Assembly (NCBI GenBank): GCA_024279575.1 | Contig: JAJRRJ010000041.1 | Span: 1 to 18,386, forward strand | DNA from: Alphaproteobacteria bacterium | GTDB lineage: Bacteria; Pseudomonadota; Alphaproteobacteria; Rhizobiales; Devosiaceae | DNA: 18,386 bases | Direction of reading: 5' to 3' | Shown: piece after piece, positions 1 to 7,992 of the stretch | Layout of the letters: each line of letters starts with the position of its first letter | How positions within the stretch are numbered: the first letter of the stretch is position 1 | Position numbers and translations under genes: made by a program | Notes under the pieces: generated by a model | The model's input: the letters and a program-made list of their open reading frames with translations, nothing else | What the model was told of the DNA's origin: nothing | Databases searched by the model: none

Positions 1-1151
1 TCAACAAGATAGACCCAGCCCTGATGAATTGCGCCCTGGGGCACCACCAGCTGAGGATACTTCATTTGTGCTTGCAAAACCCCCTCCACAAACATGCCCT
101 TGGGCAATGGTGGGTTTGAGTTTAGATCAGAGGATGATCCGGGCTGCTCAACACGCAGCACAACCTGCACGGTGCGCGTTGCCACATCAATACCATTTGC
201 GATGCGAACCACTTGCGCGTCCCACGACTGATCATCCCCCACAAGTTTTACATCTGCCTCAATGCCTGAAATATTTAGCTCTTCACTACTCCCCAACTCA
301 TCGCCAATTTCATTCAGCACCCGTCGCAAGTCCTGCATCGGCACCTGAAGTACAATTTCAGAAGCGGCAATATCATCCCCCGAAAACAAAACCTGCCCGG
401 GATTTACATATTGAAATTCTTCAACATTCACTTCGCTGATACGCATATCAAACGGGGCGTAAATATTGGTGTCCTCCAGATCACTTTGCACCTGTTCAAG
501 CTTGGCCAATACACGCTCTTTTTGTGCATCAAGCCGATTAAGCTGGATTGGAATAATGGTTTGCTGGTTGATCAGACCCTGTACCGCCTGGCGTTGGGCC
601 AAAGTTGCTCGTAACTGGGTATCCAGACTGGATTGGGGAACAGACCCCGATGCCACCAGTGAACGGGTTCGCTCAAGTGCGGTTTCCGAAAGCGCCAAAC
701 GCTGTTGTTCCAGGTCAAGCAAACTGTCAGCATTGACCACCTCTTGTTTGAGTTGCTCAATTTCAGCAACCACACTGGCAATTTCTGCCTCAGCCTCACG
801 TATCCCAAGTTCATAAACAATCGGATCCGTTTGCAAAAGCAAACTACCCTGTTCTAGAATTTCCCCCGACTCCAAATTCTCATGACGAAAAACAACCCGT
901 CCTTTGACATTGGAAATGGCGCTCCATGTTTGCTCGGGTACGGCGGAACCAAATCCTGAAGCCTGCACAGAAAATGAAACAGGTTCAACCTGCATCACTT
1001 GAACAGCGCGCAAATTTTCAGCCGCTGCAACCCGTGCGGGCGGTTCAAGACGAGAAACAAAAAACGCAATACTCCCCACCCCGGCCCCCAACGCAACCAA
1101 CAGAATAACAATCCGACCCAGTTTTTTTCCTAAAGATATTTTTTTGCTCAT
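1..1151 (-). CDS. RND efflux periplasmic adaptor (HlyD/MFP family), 3' end off the window
   Basis: Reading the minus strand from the ATG at 1151 gives an uninterrupted frame of about 383 codons to the left edge, so the C-terminus is missing. Residues about 13-32 form a single hydrophobic anchor after a lysine-rich start. A biotinyl-lipoyl-like half follows (RVVFRHENLESGEILEQGS), then a long helical hairpin rich in Glu, Gln and Leu, then the second lipoyl half (DTNIYAPFDMRIS) and beta-barrel segments. This is the standard order for membrane fusion proteins that join an inner-membrane RND pump to an outer-membrane channel. The pump gene would be expected next, beyond position 1. The start is uncertain: in-frame ATGs also lie at 1154 and 1169. 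GGGGA sits 5 nt before 1151, and GGAAAG precedes 1169. The family is clear; the exported substrate cannot be told. Confidence 0.9.
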   Translation of the reverse strand, partial: MSKKISLGKKLGRIVILLVALGAGVGSIAFFVSRLEPPARVAAAENLRAVQVMQVEPVSFSVQASGFGSAVPEQTWSAISNVKGRVVFRHENLESGEILEQGSLLLQTDPIVYELGIREAEAEIASVVAEIEQLKQEVVNADSLLDLEQQRLALSETALERTRSLVASGSVPQSSLDTQLRATLAQRQAVQGLINQQTIIPIQLNRLDAQKERVLAKLEQVQSDLEDTNIYAPFDMRISEVNVEEFQYVNPGQVLFSGDDIAASEIVLQVPMQDLRRVLNEIGDELGSSEELNISGIEADVKLVGDDQSWDAQVVRIANGIDVATRTVQVVLRVEQPGSSSDLNSNPPLPKGMFVEGVLQAQMKYPQLVVPQGAIHQGWVYLV

Positions 1152-1293
1152 CATTGTCCCCGACTTCATCCGCTTTCCATATTCGTTCTGCACACAAATT
1201 TTTTGCATGGGCACCTGAACTGAAACCAGGGTTTTTAAAGCGCATTATATAAAGCCCCTTAAATACCGAAAAATCCCAATTGGCGTCTCCGCC

Positions 1294-1349
1294 ATTATGC
1301 CTTTATCAGAACAGACACATCAATTTAGTGAGTGACTACTCACTTACAA
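1294..1349 (-). promoter_or_regulatory. Candidate promoter(s) of the efflux adaptor gene
   Basis: On the minus strand TTGTAA (1349-1344) and TAAATT (1327-1322) are separated by 16 nt. A second possible pair, TTGATG (1323-1318) and CATAAT (1299-1294), has an 18-nt spacer. Either could drive the efflux adaptor. The inverted repeat at 1327-1344 fills the spacer of the first pair and lies just upstream of the second. This is a sequence-pattern inference only. Confidence 0.4.
1327..1344. promoter_or_regulatory. Perfect inverted repeat, probable TetR-family operator
   Basis: AGTGAGT-GACT-ACTCACT is a perfect 7-bp inverted repeat with a 4-bp spacer. It lies between the candidate -35 and -10 of the efflux adaptor. 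GTGAGT/ACTCAC dyads of this size are typical of operators bound by TetR/AcrR-type repressors of RND pumps. No TetR gene is visible in the window, so the regulator would have to be encoded elsewhere, possibly beyond the left edge. Confidence 0.5.
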
Positions 1350-1552
1350 GGTCCCCGTCAACATTTTCTTCCCCGACAGGCTGGCAAACCACCAAACACT
1401 ATTAATAGAACAGGTTCCAGCCTGCACCATTTCAACAAAAGCCCTTAAGTTCAAGAATCCATGGCAACTCTGCCACACTCAGTTATTTAAATTGTTAGCC
1501 AATTCATTAGTATTGTTGCGCTAGACAGGCGCAAAACAAATGGGACAAGACA

Positions 1553-2134
1553 ATGCTCAGAAAACTTTACGACTGGTTGCTGGCCCTCGCTGGCACCAAA
1601 AACGCTCCCGTTGCCCTTGGGACCATCAGTTTTGCCGAAAGCTCGTTTTTCCCTCTGCCCCCTGATATCCTGCTGATCCCCATGGTTGTTGCCAAACGGC
1701 AGAAATGGTGGATTTACGCCACTATCTGCACCATAACCTCGGTGCTGGGTGCCTATCTGGGATATGCAATTGGCGCCCTGCTATTTCAGGTTATCGGGTT
1801 GCCAATTCTGGAGTTTTATGGCGCAGCACATACTTTTGATCGCTTTACTGACTGGTATCATCAATGGGGCGGTTGGGGAATTTTGCTCGGGGCCGTCACC
1901 CCGTTTCCCTATAAAGTGCTGACTATTTTTTCCGGTTCCGTGGGCTTTGACCTGCTACAATTCACCTTGATCAGTATTGTTGGCCGCGGATTGGGGTTCT
2001 TTTTGGTCTCTGGCCTGCTCTCTTTGTTTGGTGAGCCGATAAAAGATTTTATTGAAAAGCGCCTCGGGCTGATGTTCATCCTGTTTTGCACGCTTCTCAT
2101 TGGTGGGTTTGTGGCAATCAAGTTTTTGTTTTAG
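1553..2134 (+). CDS. YqaA-like membrane protein (DedA/SNARE-associated superfamily)
   Basis: A 193-residue, very hydrophobic protein. The N-terminal part carries the family-like stretch AESSFFPLPPDILLIPM (residues about 23-39), and a central GxxxGYxxG helix follows at about 62-75. The segment GAVTPFPYKVLTIFSGSVG (about 122-140) resembles the conserved Pro-containing re-entrant region of DedA proteins. Four to five membrane segments are likely. DedA relatives are inner-membrane proteins linked to lipid-carrier flipping and membrane homeostasis; the YqaA branch has no firmly assigned substrate. The ATG is preceded by GGGACAAG. The gene is followed after 73 nt by dsbB in the same direction, so co-transcription is possible. 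It is divergent from the efflux gene. Confidence 0.85.
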   Translation: MLRKLYDWLLALAGTKNAPVALGTISFAESSFFPLPPDILLIPMVVAKRQKWWIYATICTITSVLGAYLGYAIGALLFQVIGLPILEFYGAAHTFDRFTDWYHQWGGWGILLGAVTPFPYKVLTIFSGSVGFDLLQFTLISIVGRGLGFFLVSGLLSLFGEPIKDFIEKRLGLMFILFCTLLIGGFVAIKFLF

Positions 2135-2207
2135 CATTGGCTTTCCACAAAGTTGACACTAATAGGGGCTTAAAAAACAGCTGCCCATTCATTCAGGAGC
2201 AACGAAA

Positions 2208-2726
2208 ATGGCCCACATATCCACTAACAATTTCAATCTTGCCAACGCCGCTTTCATGGTTGGATTTTTCACTATTGTGGGGGCGTGGGGATTTGAACTG
2301 ATCGGGGGATATATCCCTTGTGAATTATGCCTTGCCCAACGCCTGCCCTATTATCTGGGCTTGCCCATATTGGCGGCCACTGTTGTTCTCTGGCCAAGCA
2401 TCCCTTCATTTGTACGCCTCATGCTTACCCTGCTGGTCGGCGTCATTTTTCTATGGAGCATTTATCTGGGCGCCTTTCATTCCGGGGTCGAATGGAAATT
2501 CTGGCCCGGCCCCACCGCATGTTCCGGCACAGGCACCAGTCTTAGTTTCACAGATTTGAGCAATTTGAGCGACGCCGCAATTGTCCCATGTGATGAGCCG
2601 GAATTTCGCTTTTTAGGCATTAGCTTTGCCGGTTATAACGCCCTGATTTCATCTCTGATTGTACTTCTGCTTACGCGCTCATCCTGGGGGCAATTCAAAG
2701 CATTAAGAGCAAAAAAAGCTAGCTAG
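2208..2726 (+). CDS. dsbB: Disulfide bond formation protein B
   Basis: DsbB is the inner-membrane quinone reductase that reoxidises the periplasmic oxidase DsbA. The 172-residue protein has four predicted membrane segments. The quinone-linked motif CELC is present (Cys38, Cys41), as is a second periplasmic cysteine pair, Cys105 in the TACSGTG stretch and Cys128 in IVPCDE. This is the complete redox-active set. AGGAG lies 8 nt before the ATG. The DsbA partner is not in the window; the TlpA-like protein at 9507-10172 is another thiol-redox protein but works in a different branch. The gene ends tail to tail with the HNH gene, the two stop codons overlapping in CTAGCTAG. Confidence 0.93.
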   Translation: MAHISTNNFNLANAAFMVGFFTIVGAWGFELIGGYIPCELCLAQRLPYYLGLPILAATVVLWPSIPSFVRLMLTLLVGVIFLWSIYLGAFHSGVEWKFWPGPTACSGTGTSLSFTDLSNLSDAAIVPCDEPEFRFLGISFAGYNALISSLIVLLLTRSSWGQFKALRAKKAS

Positions 2727-3280
2727 GCTTCCAGCTCAATATCCCAATAAAGATAATCCATCCAGCTCTCATGCAAGTAGTTGGGGGGAAACGCGCGCCC
2801 GTTATTGTGTAAATCAAACACGCTGGGCTGATAGGGGGCGTGGCGCGGATGCATGCCAATTTCTGCCGCCATTTTATTTGCCTTGCGCAAATTACACGGG
2901 GAGCAGGCAGTCACCACGTTTTGCCATGTTGTGCGTCCGCCCCGCGAACGCGGCACCAGATGATCAAAAGTCAGTTCATCCGGGCTTCCGCAATACTGAC
3001 AGATAAACCGGTCTCGCAAAAACAGGTTGAACCGGGTAAATGCGGGATGGGTCTGTGGCTTGATATAATCGCGAAGGGCAACAACACTGGGCAACGCCAT
3101 TTCAAAAGAAGGGGAGCGCACTTTAGTTTCATAATTTGAAATCACATTGACCCGCTCAAGGCACACAGCCTTGATTGCATCCTGCCAATTCCACAACGAA
3201 AGGGGATAATAGCTGAGCGGTCGAAAATCGGCGTTCAGCACCAGGGTCGGACAACTTTCAAGTGAGACATGAACCCCCAC
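2723..3280 (-). CDS. HNH endonuclease family protein
   Basis: The product resembles a conserved single-domain HNH protein common in alphaproteobacteria. With the chosen start it has 185 residues. Zinc-binding pairs are Cys94-x2-Cys97 (CQYC) and Cys126-x2-Cys129 (CSPC). The HNH core lies between them: FDH at 105-107, RSRGGRTTW, then Asn121. The N-terminal half (LNADFRPLSYYPLSLW) is also typical of the family. I chose the GTG at 3280 because AAGGAG precedes it by 7 nt; a longer frame to 3319 has no such signal. The biological role is unknown. Related proteins are chromosomal and not tied to a restriction system or phage, and nothing nearby suggests one here. Confidence 0.88.
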   Translation of the reverse strand: MGVHVSLESCPTLVLNADFRPLSYYPLSLWNWQDAIKAVCLERVNVISNYETKVRSPSFEMALPSVVALRDYIKPQTHPAFTRFNLFLRDRFICQYCGSPDELTFDHLVPRSRGGRTTWQNVVTACSPCNLRKANKMAAEIGMHPRHAPYQPSVFDLHNNGRAFPPNYLHESWMDYLYWDIELEA

Positions 3281-3316
3281 AATAACACTCCTTTTTGCGT
3301 ATCCCCAATAAACAGC

Positions 3317-3347
3317 CAACCGGCACGCGGCCCAAAATCACCGGTTG
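3317..3347. repeat. Long-spaced inverted repeat upstream of the HNH gene
   Basis: CAACCGG (3317-3323) and CCGGTTG (3341-3347) form a perfect 7-bp inverted repeat with a 17-nt spacer, 37 bp upstream of the chosen HNH start. It could be an operator or chance. It is not followed by a T-run on either strand, so it does not look like an intrinsic terminator. Confidence 0.35.
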
Positions 3348-3495
3348 TCAGGAAAACGACACGCTTACACAAAACCCGGACTGCGCTTTTGATTTGTTTC
3401 AAAACAAAAACACAGCCCTGCGAACAAGTTCACAACCTTTTAGTGCCTATCTAAGCGCGTTAAAAAGCTCTTGGGAAGCAAAAAAACATCACACA

Positions 3496-4161
3496 TCAAT
3501 CACCTTTTTTAAGGTCGGCAACCTCCCGCATAAAGGCAAGGGAAAATCCAAGGCCCTCAGCGCTGATACCATGGCCACCCCCCGGGTCCAGGTGCATCGC
3601 CACCCGATATCCGTTTTCCTTAAGATTTTTCAACGAATTTTTGCTCAAGGAAACCGGCACCACTTCATCCCCCGTTCCATGTACCAGACAGATAGGAGGG
3701 GTAGCAATTACGCCCTCCATTCCCTCATTTTTCCCGATTAATCCGCCTGAAAACGAGACAATACCGAGCAGGTTTTCTTTGAGCCGCAAGCCCACATTCA
3801 GCGCCATCATTCCCCCTTGAGAAAACCCCACCAGAAACGTATCCGCTGCACCCAACTCCGTTTGCGCCCAGAGAGACTCCAGAAAACCATCAATCACTGG
3901 CCGCGCAGTGTCCGCCCCCTTCAATCGGCTCATTTCCTTATCAATTTCCAGAGGAAACCACTGAAATCCCGCCGGATTAAGTTGACACTTTTGAGGGGCG
4001 TTAGGGGCCACAAACAGCGTATCGGGCATCTGAGGCTGCCAATATTGCCCCAGCGAAATCAGATCATTTCCATCCGAACCATAGCCGTGCAACAACACAA
4101 CCAGCCTTTTTGCCTTGCCCTCTTTTGGTGCCAGCATCGGCCCTGATAATTGTTCATTCAT
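3496..4161 (-). CDS. Alpha/beta hydrolase, phospholipase/carboxylesterase family
   Basis: A 221-residue protein of the Abhydrolase_2 (PF02230) type, close to the usual length. The oxyanion-side motif LLHGYGSDGND is at 24-33. The nucleophile elbow GFSQGG places Ser114 as the catalytic serine. Asp165 (HGTGDEVVP) and His197 (GGGHGIS) complete the triad. Family members hydrolyse short acyl esters or thioesters in the cytoplasm; the real substrate is not predictable. No signal peptide is seen. The start follows GAGGA by about 6 nt and lies 10 bp after the end of the glycosylase gene, so the two are very probably one transcript. Confidence 0.9.
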   Translation of the reverse strand: MNEQLSGPMLAPKEGKAKRLVVLLHGYGSDGNDLISLGQYWQPQMPDTLFVAPNAPQKCQLNPAGFQWFPLEIDKEMSRLKGADTARPVIDGFLESLWAQTELGAADTFLVGFSQGGMMALNVGLRLKENLLGIVSFSGGLIGKNEGMEGVIATPPICLVHGTGDEVVPVSLSKNSLKNLKENGYRVAMHLDPGGGHGISAEGLGFSLAFMREVADLKKGD

Positions 4162-4171
4162 AAAAAGATCC

Positions 4172-4825
4172 TCATAGGTTTATGCCTTCCCTGTCACGCA
4201 ATACCGCAAAGTAACGCCATAATAATCTAGCAGCACTCCCACGATAAGGTGACCATTTTTCGGTCAATTTCCGAGTGAGCTTTTCATCCGGTTTATTGCG
4301 CCTGTTCAGGACTTTGCCAACCATTTTTTGCAATACCAGGTCACCCGCGGGGAAAATATCGGGGTGTGCAATGGAGCTGATAAGATATATTTCAGCACTC
4401 CAAGGTCCAATACCCTTCAGCGCGGTCATTTTTTTCATCACCTCAGGCGCGCTCAATCCATGCAGGTGATCAAAATCAAACGCCCCGGAACTTTCCGCCA
4501 ATGCAACACCGCGCAAACAATCAATTTTGGAAAAACTCATCCCCACCTCACGCAATGCAGAACGCTCAACCTTCAAAAAGTTTTCCCCACTCATTTCTCC
4601 AACAAGTGCCTCCACCCGGCAATGAATTGCCCGGGCGCTGGCAACCGATAACAATTGACTTGAAACGATAGAGGCCAGACCGGCAAACCCTGGTTTCCCC
4701 AGCCGTAAAGGCACCTCCCCAACCTGAGCCAGAATTGGTGCCAGGCGCGCATCCAGCCCAACCAGCGCCACCAGATGACTTTCAAGAATTTGGCGGCTGA
4801 TAATTGCCTTACTGTCAAAATCCAT
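4172..4825 (-). CDS. DNA-3-methyladenine glycosylase II (AlkA-type, HhH-GPD)
   Basis: Base-excision repair glycosylase that removes alkylated purines. The 217-residue protein has the helix-hairpin-helix LKGIGPWSAE at about 136-145, followed by PDIFPAGDL. Asp162 is the expected catalytic aspartate of the HhH-GPD superfamily. No C-terminal cysteine cluster is present, so it is not an Nth/MutY type. It is the first gene of a two-gene minus-strand unit with the hydrolase. No clear ribosome-binding site precedes the ATG. It is divergent from gluQRS across 75 bp. AlkA-type function is likely; the exact lesion range is not visible. Confidence 0.88.
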   Translation of the reverse strand: MDFDSKAIISRQILESHLVALVGLDARLAPILAQVGEVPLRLGKPGFAGLASIVSSQLLSVASARAIHCRVEALVGEMSGENFLKVERSALREVGMSFSKIDCLRGVALAESSGAFDFDHLHGLSAPEVMKKMTALKGIGPWSAEIYLISSIAHPDIFPAGDLVLQKMVGKVLNRRNKPDEKLTRKLTEKWSPYRGSAARLLWRYFAVLRDREGINL

Positions 4826-4900
4826 AATTTAATGCCAGAGTGCTACTTAAACGAAGGTGCATAATTTTATCCTGAGTAAAGCCTAAAAAGAGAATACCCT

Positions 4901-5764
4901 ATGAACACCTTATCGGATACTCCCCCGGTTTTACGTTTTGCCCCAAGTCCCAATGGATTGCTGCATCTGGGCCATGCCTATTCCGCGCTTATTACAGAGC
5001 ATTGGGCAAAAAAAATCGGCGGCCAGTGGCTGTTACGCATTGAAGACATCGATATGGAGCGCTCCAAACCTGAATTTGTCGAAGCAATATTTGACGATTT
5101 GAGCTGGCTCGGTCTGAGTTGGCCAGAACCGGTTTTATTTCAATCAAAGCGATTTGACATCTACAAATCCGCCGCCCAAAAATTGCGCACCATGGGGTTG
5201 CTCTATCCGTGTTTTTGTTCGCGTAAGGAGATCAAAGCCAACGCCCGCGACGAAACCGATCCCGATGGCGCCCCAGTTTATCCCGGCACCTGCAAACATC
5301 TTCCAAAAGATCAAATCAGCCAGCACCTTCAACAAAACAAACCAGTGCAATATCGCCTGAACATGGAAAAAGCCGTTGCAAAAACCGGTATGCTTACATT
5401 TACCACAGCCCAGCCAGCACCGATGGACCGGCCCAAAATCAATTACGCCCGGCCAGCGCGCTGGGGCGATGTGGTGATCCAGCGCAAAGGCACCCCAACT
5501 TCTTATCATCTCAGCGTGGTTGTGGATGATGCGGAACAAAACATCACTCACATCACCCGGGGTCGTGACCTTCAAACAGCAACCGATATTCATGTTTTGC
5601 TGCAGTTTCTACTTGGGTTGAACACGCCCGTTTATACATTTCACAAACTGATTTTGGATAAGGAAACCGCCAAACTCTCCAAGTCCAAAGGCTCAACAAG
5701 TCTACAGAGTTTGCGCCAGACAGGGTGGACGGCGCAAACCGTGCGCACCCATCTTGGTTTTTAA
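4901..5764 (+). CDS. gluQ: Glutamyl-Q tRNA(Asp) synthetase
   Basis: GluQRS is a paralogue of the glutamyl-tRNA synthetase catalytic core that attaches glutamate to queuosine-34 of tRNA-Asp. The 287-residue length lacks the anticodon-binding domain of full GluRS, as expected. The class I signature appears as HLGH (22-25) after FAPSPNG, and the KMSKS equivalent is KLSKSKG near residue 263. The zinc site is complete: Cys104, Cys106, Tyr127 and Cys131, matching the spacing pattern of known GluQRS enzymes. It implies that the organism makes or salvages queuosine. AAAGAGA lies upstream of the ATG. The neighbours are not functionally linked. Confidence 0.93.
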   Translation: MNTLSDTPPVLRFAPSPNGLLHLGHAYSALITEHWAKKIGGQWLLRIEDIDMERSKPEFVEAIFDDLSWLGLSWPEPVLFQSKRFDIYKSAAQKLRTMGLLYPCFCSRKEIKANARDETDPDGAPVYPGTCKHLPKDQISQHLQQNKPVQYRLNMEKAVAKTGMLTFTTAQPAPMDRPKINYARPARWGDVVIQRKGTPTSYHLSVVVDDAEQNITHITRGRDLQTATDIHVLLQFLLGLNTPVYTFHKLILDKETAKLSKSKGSTSLQSLRQTGWTAQTVRTHLGF

Positions 5765-5775
5765 CTGCAATTTTT

Positions 5776-6744
5776 TTATGCGGGTGAGTGACGGGTTTTG
5801 GCTGTCCCCCGTTGTTCTTGTGGCAAATACGATAACGCAGTTTTTTGAACCGCTTCCTCAAATGGTGTATCAAACCCCTCCCCCAGCAACGCCTTTAGTT
5901 TTGGGTCCCTGAGCTGGTGAGGTATATCCCATAGATAGGACATGATCACGACTTCACGCAAAACAGGCACAAACCAGCCAAAAATCTTAAGAAGCCCCAT
6001 GGGCACTTTTTTGACTTTTACCCGTTTGGGCAAAACAATTTGAATGGCCTTGATCAACTGCTCCCCGGTCGCAAAATGCCCCTGATAATGCAAAATTTCA
6101 AATGTGGGCAGCGTATTGCGAACCTTAGCGATTTTTACCATCGCTCGCCCCACATCAGGTAAATAAGCCCAGGAATGGCCCATGCTCAATTCGCCGGGAT
6201 ATTGCAAAATACCCGACTTGAGGCGCGACATTATCATTAAGTCAAAATTGCTCCCCTCAGCGCCAGGGGCAAAAAAATCTGCCAGTCGCAAAATAATAAC
6301 CTGTAAATTATCCTGCGCCGCAGCCTGGGCCAGCTTTGCTTCCATACGCTGGCGAATTCTTCCCTTGTCCCTTGCCGGACGTTGGGGGGTGTCGGGCATC
6401 AAAAGGTGCTGCTTTTCCCCGAAATTATAGATATTGCCCGGGAACAGCAGCGTTTTTCCACTCCCCTTGAGAGCTTCCAGCACATTCATCAAAATCGCCT
6501 CAGCCCGCCCCTTGTCCCATTTGTCATAAGGCAGATTTAACCCATTAAATACCACATCCGCCTCAGCAACAGCCCGGCGGGTTTGTTCAGGATAATTTGC
6601 ATCCCCCTCAATAAACTCCACGCCCTTCAGTTTTGCCCGATTGCCCCGGCCCATGCCGATCACGCGCCAGTCAGCCGCCACAAAAGCCTTGGCCACCTCC
6701 TGCCCGATCCGCCCGTTAATACCCAGAATTGTAATAGTTTGCAT
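5776..6744 (-). CDS. NAD(P)-binding epimerase/SDR-like protein
   Basis: A Rossmann-fold protein of 322 residues. The N-terminal ITILGINGRIGQEVA supplies the glycine-rich GxxGxxG dinucleotide loop. An acidic pair follows in EGDANYPE, as seen in atypical or extended SDRs. NIYNFG near the middle sits where the extended-SDR YxxxK motif would be, but I do not see a clean YxxxK, so catalytic activity as an epimerase is uncertain. I chose the ATG at 6744 because GGAG lies 9 nt upstream; a GTG at 6759 would add five residues. It is divergent from the LysR gene across about 93 bp, the usual arrangement of a LysR regulator and its target. The substrate is unknown. Confidence 0.8.
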   Translation of the reverse strand: MQTITILGINGRIGQEVAKAFVAADWRVIGMGRGNRAKLKGVEFIEGDANYPEQTRRAVAEADVVFNGLNLPYDKWDKGRAEAILMNVLEALKGSGKTLLFPGNIYNFGEKQHLLMPDTPQRPARDKGRIRQRMEAKLAQAAAQDNLQVIILRLADFFAPGAEGSNFDLMIMSRLKSGILQYPGELSMGHSWAYLPDVGRAMVKIAKVRNTLPTFEILHYQGHFATGEQLIKAIQIVLPKRVKVKKVPMGLLKIFGWFVPVLREVVIMSYLWDIPHQLRDPKLKALLGEGFDTPFEEAVQKTALSYLPQEQRGTAKTRHSPA

Positions 6745-6788
6745 AAATTTTAACTCCACCAGTTTGCATTTGGTGAGTTTTTGCCCTA

Positions 6789-6804
6789 TTCATTTCCAAA
6801 TGAA
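6789..6804. promoter_or_regulatory. Perfect inverted repeat in the LysR/epimerase intergenic region
   Basis: TTCATTT-CC-AAATGAA is a perfect 7-bp dyad with a 2-bp centre, 33 bp upstream of the LysR start. A looser dyad, CACCA-N9-TGGTG, lies between it and the epimerase start. Either may bind the LysR regulator, but neither shows the canonical symmetric T-N11-A spacing, so the assignment is tentative. Confidence 0.4.
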
Positions 6805-6837
6805 AATTACCCAAAAACGCATAGAAGCTAAACATTA

Positions 6838-7734
6838 ATGAATAGAGCTTCCCCTGACTGGACCCTCTGGCGCAGTTTTGCCGCCGTTATTGATCACTGC
6901 TCCCTTTCAGCTGCTGCCCGGCATCTGGACCTCTCCCAACCCACCCTTGGCCGCCATATTCAGGCGCTGGAGACAAGCCTGAACACACCCCTGTTCACCC
7001 GCACGTTAAAGGGACTGGAGCCCAATTCCTCTGCCATGCGCCTGTTTGAACAGGTAAAAGCTGCACAGGGCGCACTGAATGAAGCCACCCTTTTGGCCGA
7101 AGGAACCACCACAAAACTTGAAGGCAGCGTGCGCATTACCGCCTCAACCATCACCTCCCATTATATCCTGCCCGGTTTGCTGCGGAAAATCCGTGACCAG
7201 TTCCCCGCCATCGAGCTGGAACTGGTGCCCTCTGATTCTGCTGAAAACCTGCTGATGCGCGAAAGCGATATTGCCGTCAGAATGTTTCGCCCAACCCAGC
7301 TTGAGCTTATTGCACGCAAGTTGGGGGAAAGCCCCATCACCTGTTGTGCACATCAATCATATCTTGAGCGCCATGGCACACCGGGTGAAATTACCGAACT
7401 GTTTGATCATGATCTGGTGGGATTTGACCGCTCCGACCTGTTGACTTCAGGCGCAAAAAGCATGGGATTTAATCTCGCCCGAAAGGATTTTGCATTGCGT
7501 ACCGACAGCCAGACCGCAATCTGGGAACTGCTACGCGCCGGGCTGGGTCTTGGATTTGCCCAGCACGAACTGGTCAAGGCGACCCCGGGCATGGTGTCTC
7601 TTTTACCCCAATTGAAAGTCCCTCCCCTTCAAATCTGGCTTACAACCCACAAAGAACTGTTCACCAGCCGTAAAATTCGTGTCATCTATGACCTGTTGGC
7701 CGACTTGCTTTCAAACTATTTTGCTGACAAATAG
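6838..7734 (+). CDS. LysR-family transcriptional regulator
   Basis: The 298-residue length is standard for the family. Residues about 5-65 form the winged helix-turn-helix, seen as SLSAAARHLDLSQPTLGRHI followed by LETSLNTPLFTR. The rest is the two-lobed effector-binding domain beginning near EGSVRITAST. LysR proteins bind a small inducer and control a divergent neighbour, here most likely the epimerase-like gene at 5776-6744, and often themselves. The ribosome-binding site is weak (AGAAG). The inducer cannot be guessed. The next genes follow in the same direction after 45 bp, so some read-through is possible. Confidence 0.9.
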   Translation: MNRASPDWTLWRSFAAVIDHCSLSAAARHLDLSQPTLGRHIQALETSLNTPLFTRTLKGLEPNSSAMRLFEQVKAAQGALNEATLLAEGTTTKLEGSVRITASTITSHYILPGLLRKIRDQFPAIELELVPSDSAENLLMRESDIAVRMFRPTQLELIARKLGESPITCCAHQSYLERHGTPGEITELFDHDLVGFDRSDLLTSGAKSMGFNLARKDFALRTDSQTAIWELLRAGLGLGFAQHELVKATPGMVSLLPQLKVPPLQIWLTTHKELFTSRKIRVIYDLLADLLSNYFADK

Positions 7735-7779
7735 CAGGTTGACCCTGCCCCCTTGAACCAATTTACCAAAGGCCCCGTA

Positions 7780-7974
7780 ATGACGTCGATCCTGAATATT
7801 CTCATCCTCATCACTATGGTAGCACTTGTATTGATTCTGGGCGCCGGATTGTGGAGCATGTTCAAAGGGGGCGGAAACAGGTCCCAGATGCTGATGCGCG
7901 CCCGGATAATTGTGCAGTTTGTTGCCGTGGTTTTTTTGATGCTGTTCGCATTTTTTGCCATGCGCGGCAGCTAA
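7780..7974 (+). CDS. Twin-transmembrane HIG1-domain-like protein
   Basis: A small 64-residue protein with two hydrophobic helices (about 4-26 and 44-61). The loop between them, MFKGGGNRSQMLMRARIIVQ, resembles the HIG1/RCF1 core, where a short Gly-rich turn and an MRxR-xxQ stretch precede the second helix. Proteins like this are common in alphaproteobacteria directly before the cobalamin adenosyltransferase gene, as here. Mitochondrial relatives associate with respiratory complexes; the bacterial role is not established. The ATG at 7780 has AAAGG 7 nt upstream; an in-frame TTG at 7753 is less likely. The gene is 18 bp from the next one and probably in its operon. Confidence 0.75.
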   Translation: MTSILNILILITMVALVLILGAGLWSMFKGGGNRSQMLMRARIIVQFVAVVFLMLFAFFAMRGS

Positions 7975-7992
7975 GAAAGGGTAATACCGGCA

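Larger units (their letters stand above)
1152..1552. other. Non-coding stretch between the efflux adaptor and the YqaA-like gene
   Basis: About 400 bp lie between two divergent genes. The part nearest the adaptor holds the TetR-type dyad and candidate promoters. The part nearest the YqaA-like gene (about 1440-1552) is AT-rich and probably contains that gene's promoter, but I cannot pick a convincing -35/-10 pair. I see no convincing small gene or RNA here. Confidence 0.5.

Noticed and set aside
1..1108. Plus-strand open frames at 29-439, 466-816 and 926-1108
   Set aside because: They are antisense to one continuous membrane fusion protein frame on the minus strand that runs off the window edge.
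3455..3495. Terminator after the esterase-like hydrolase gene
   Set aside because: T-runs are present on the minus strand, but no stable GC-rich stem precedes them; only a bulged GCTT/AAGAGC pairing is possible.
7735..7992. Cobalamin riboswitch upstream of the adenosyltransferase
   Set aside because: There is no room for the roughly 200-nt aptamer and no B12-box-like sequence is visible.
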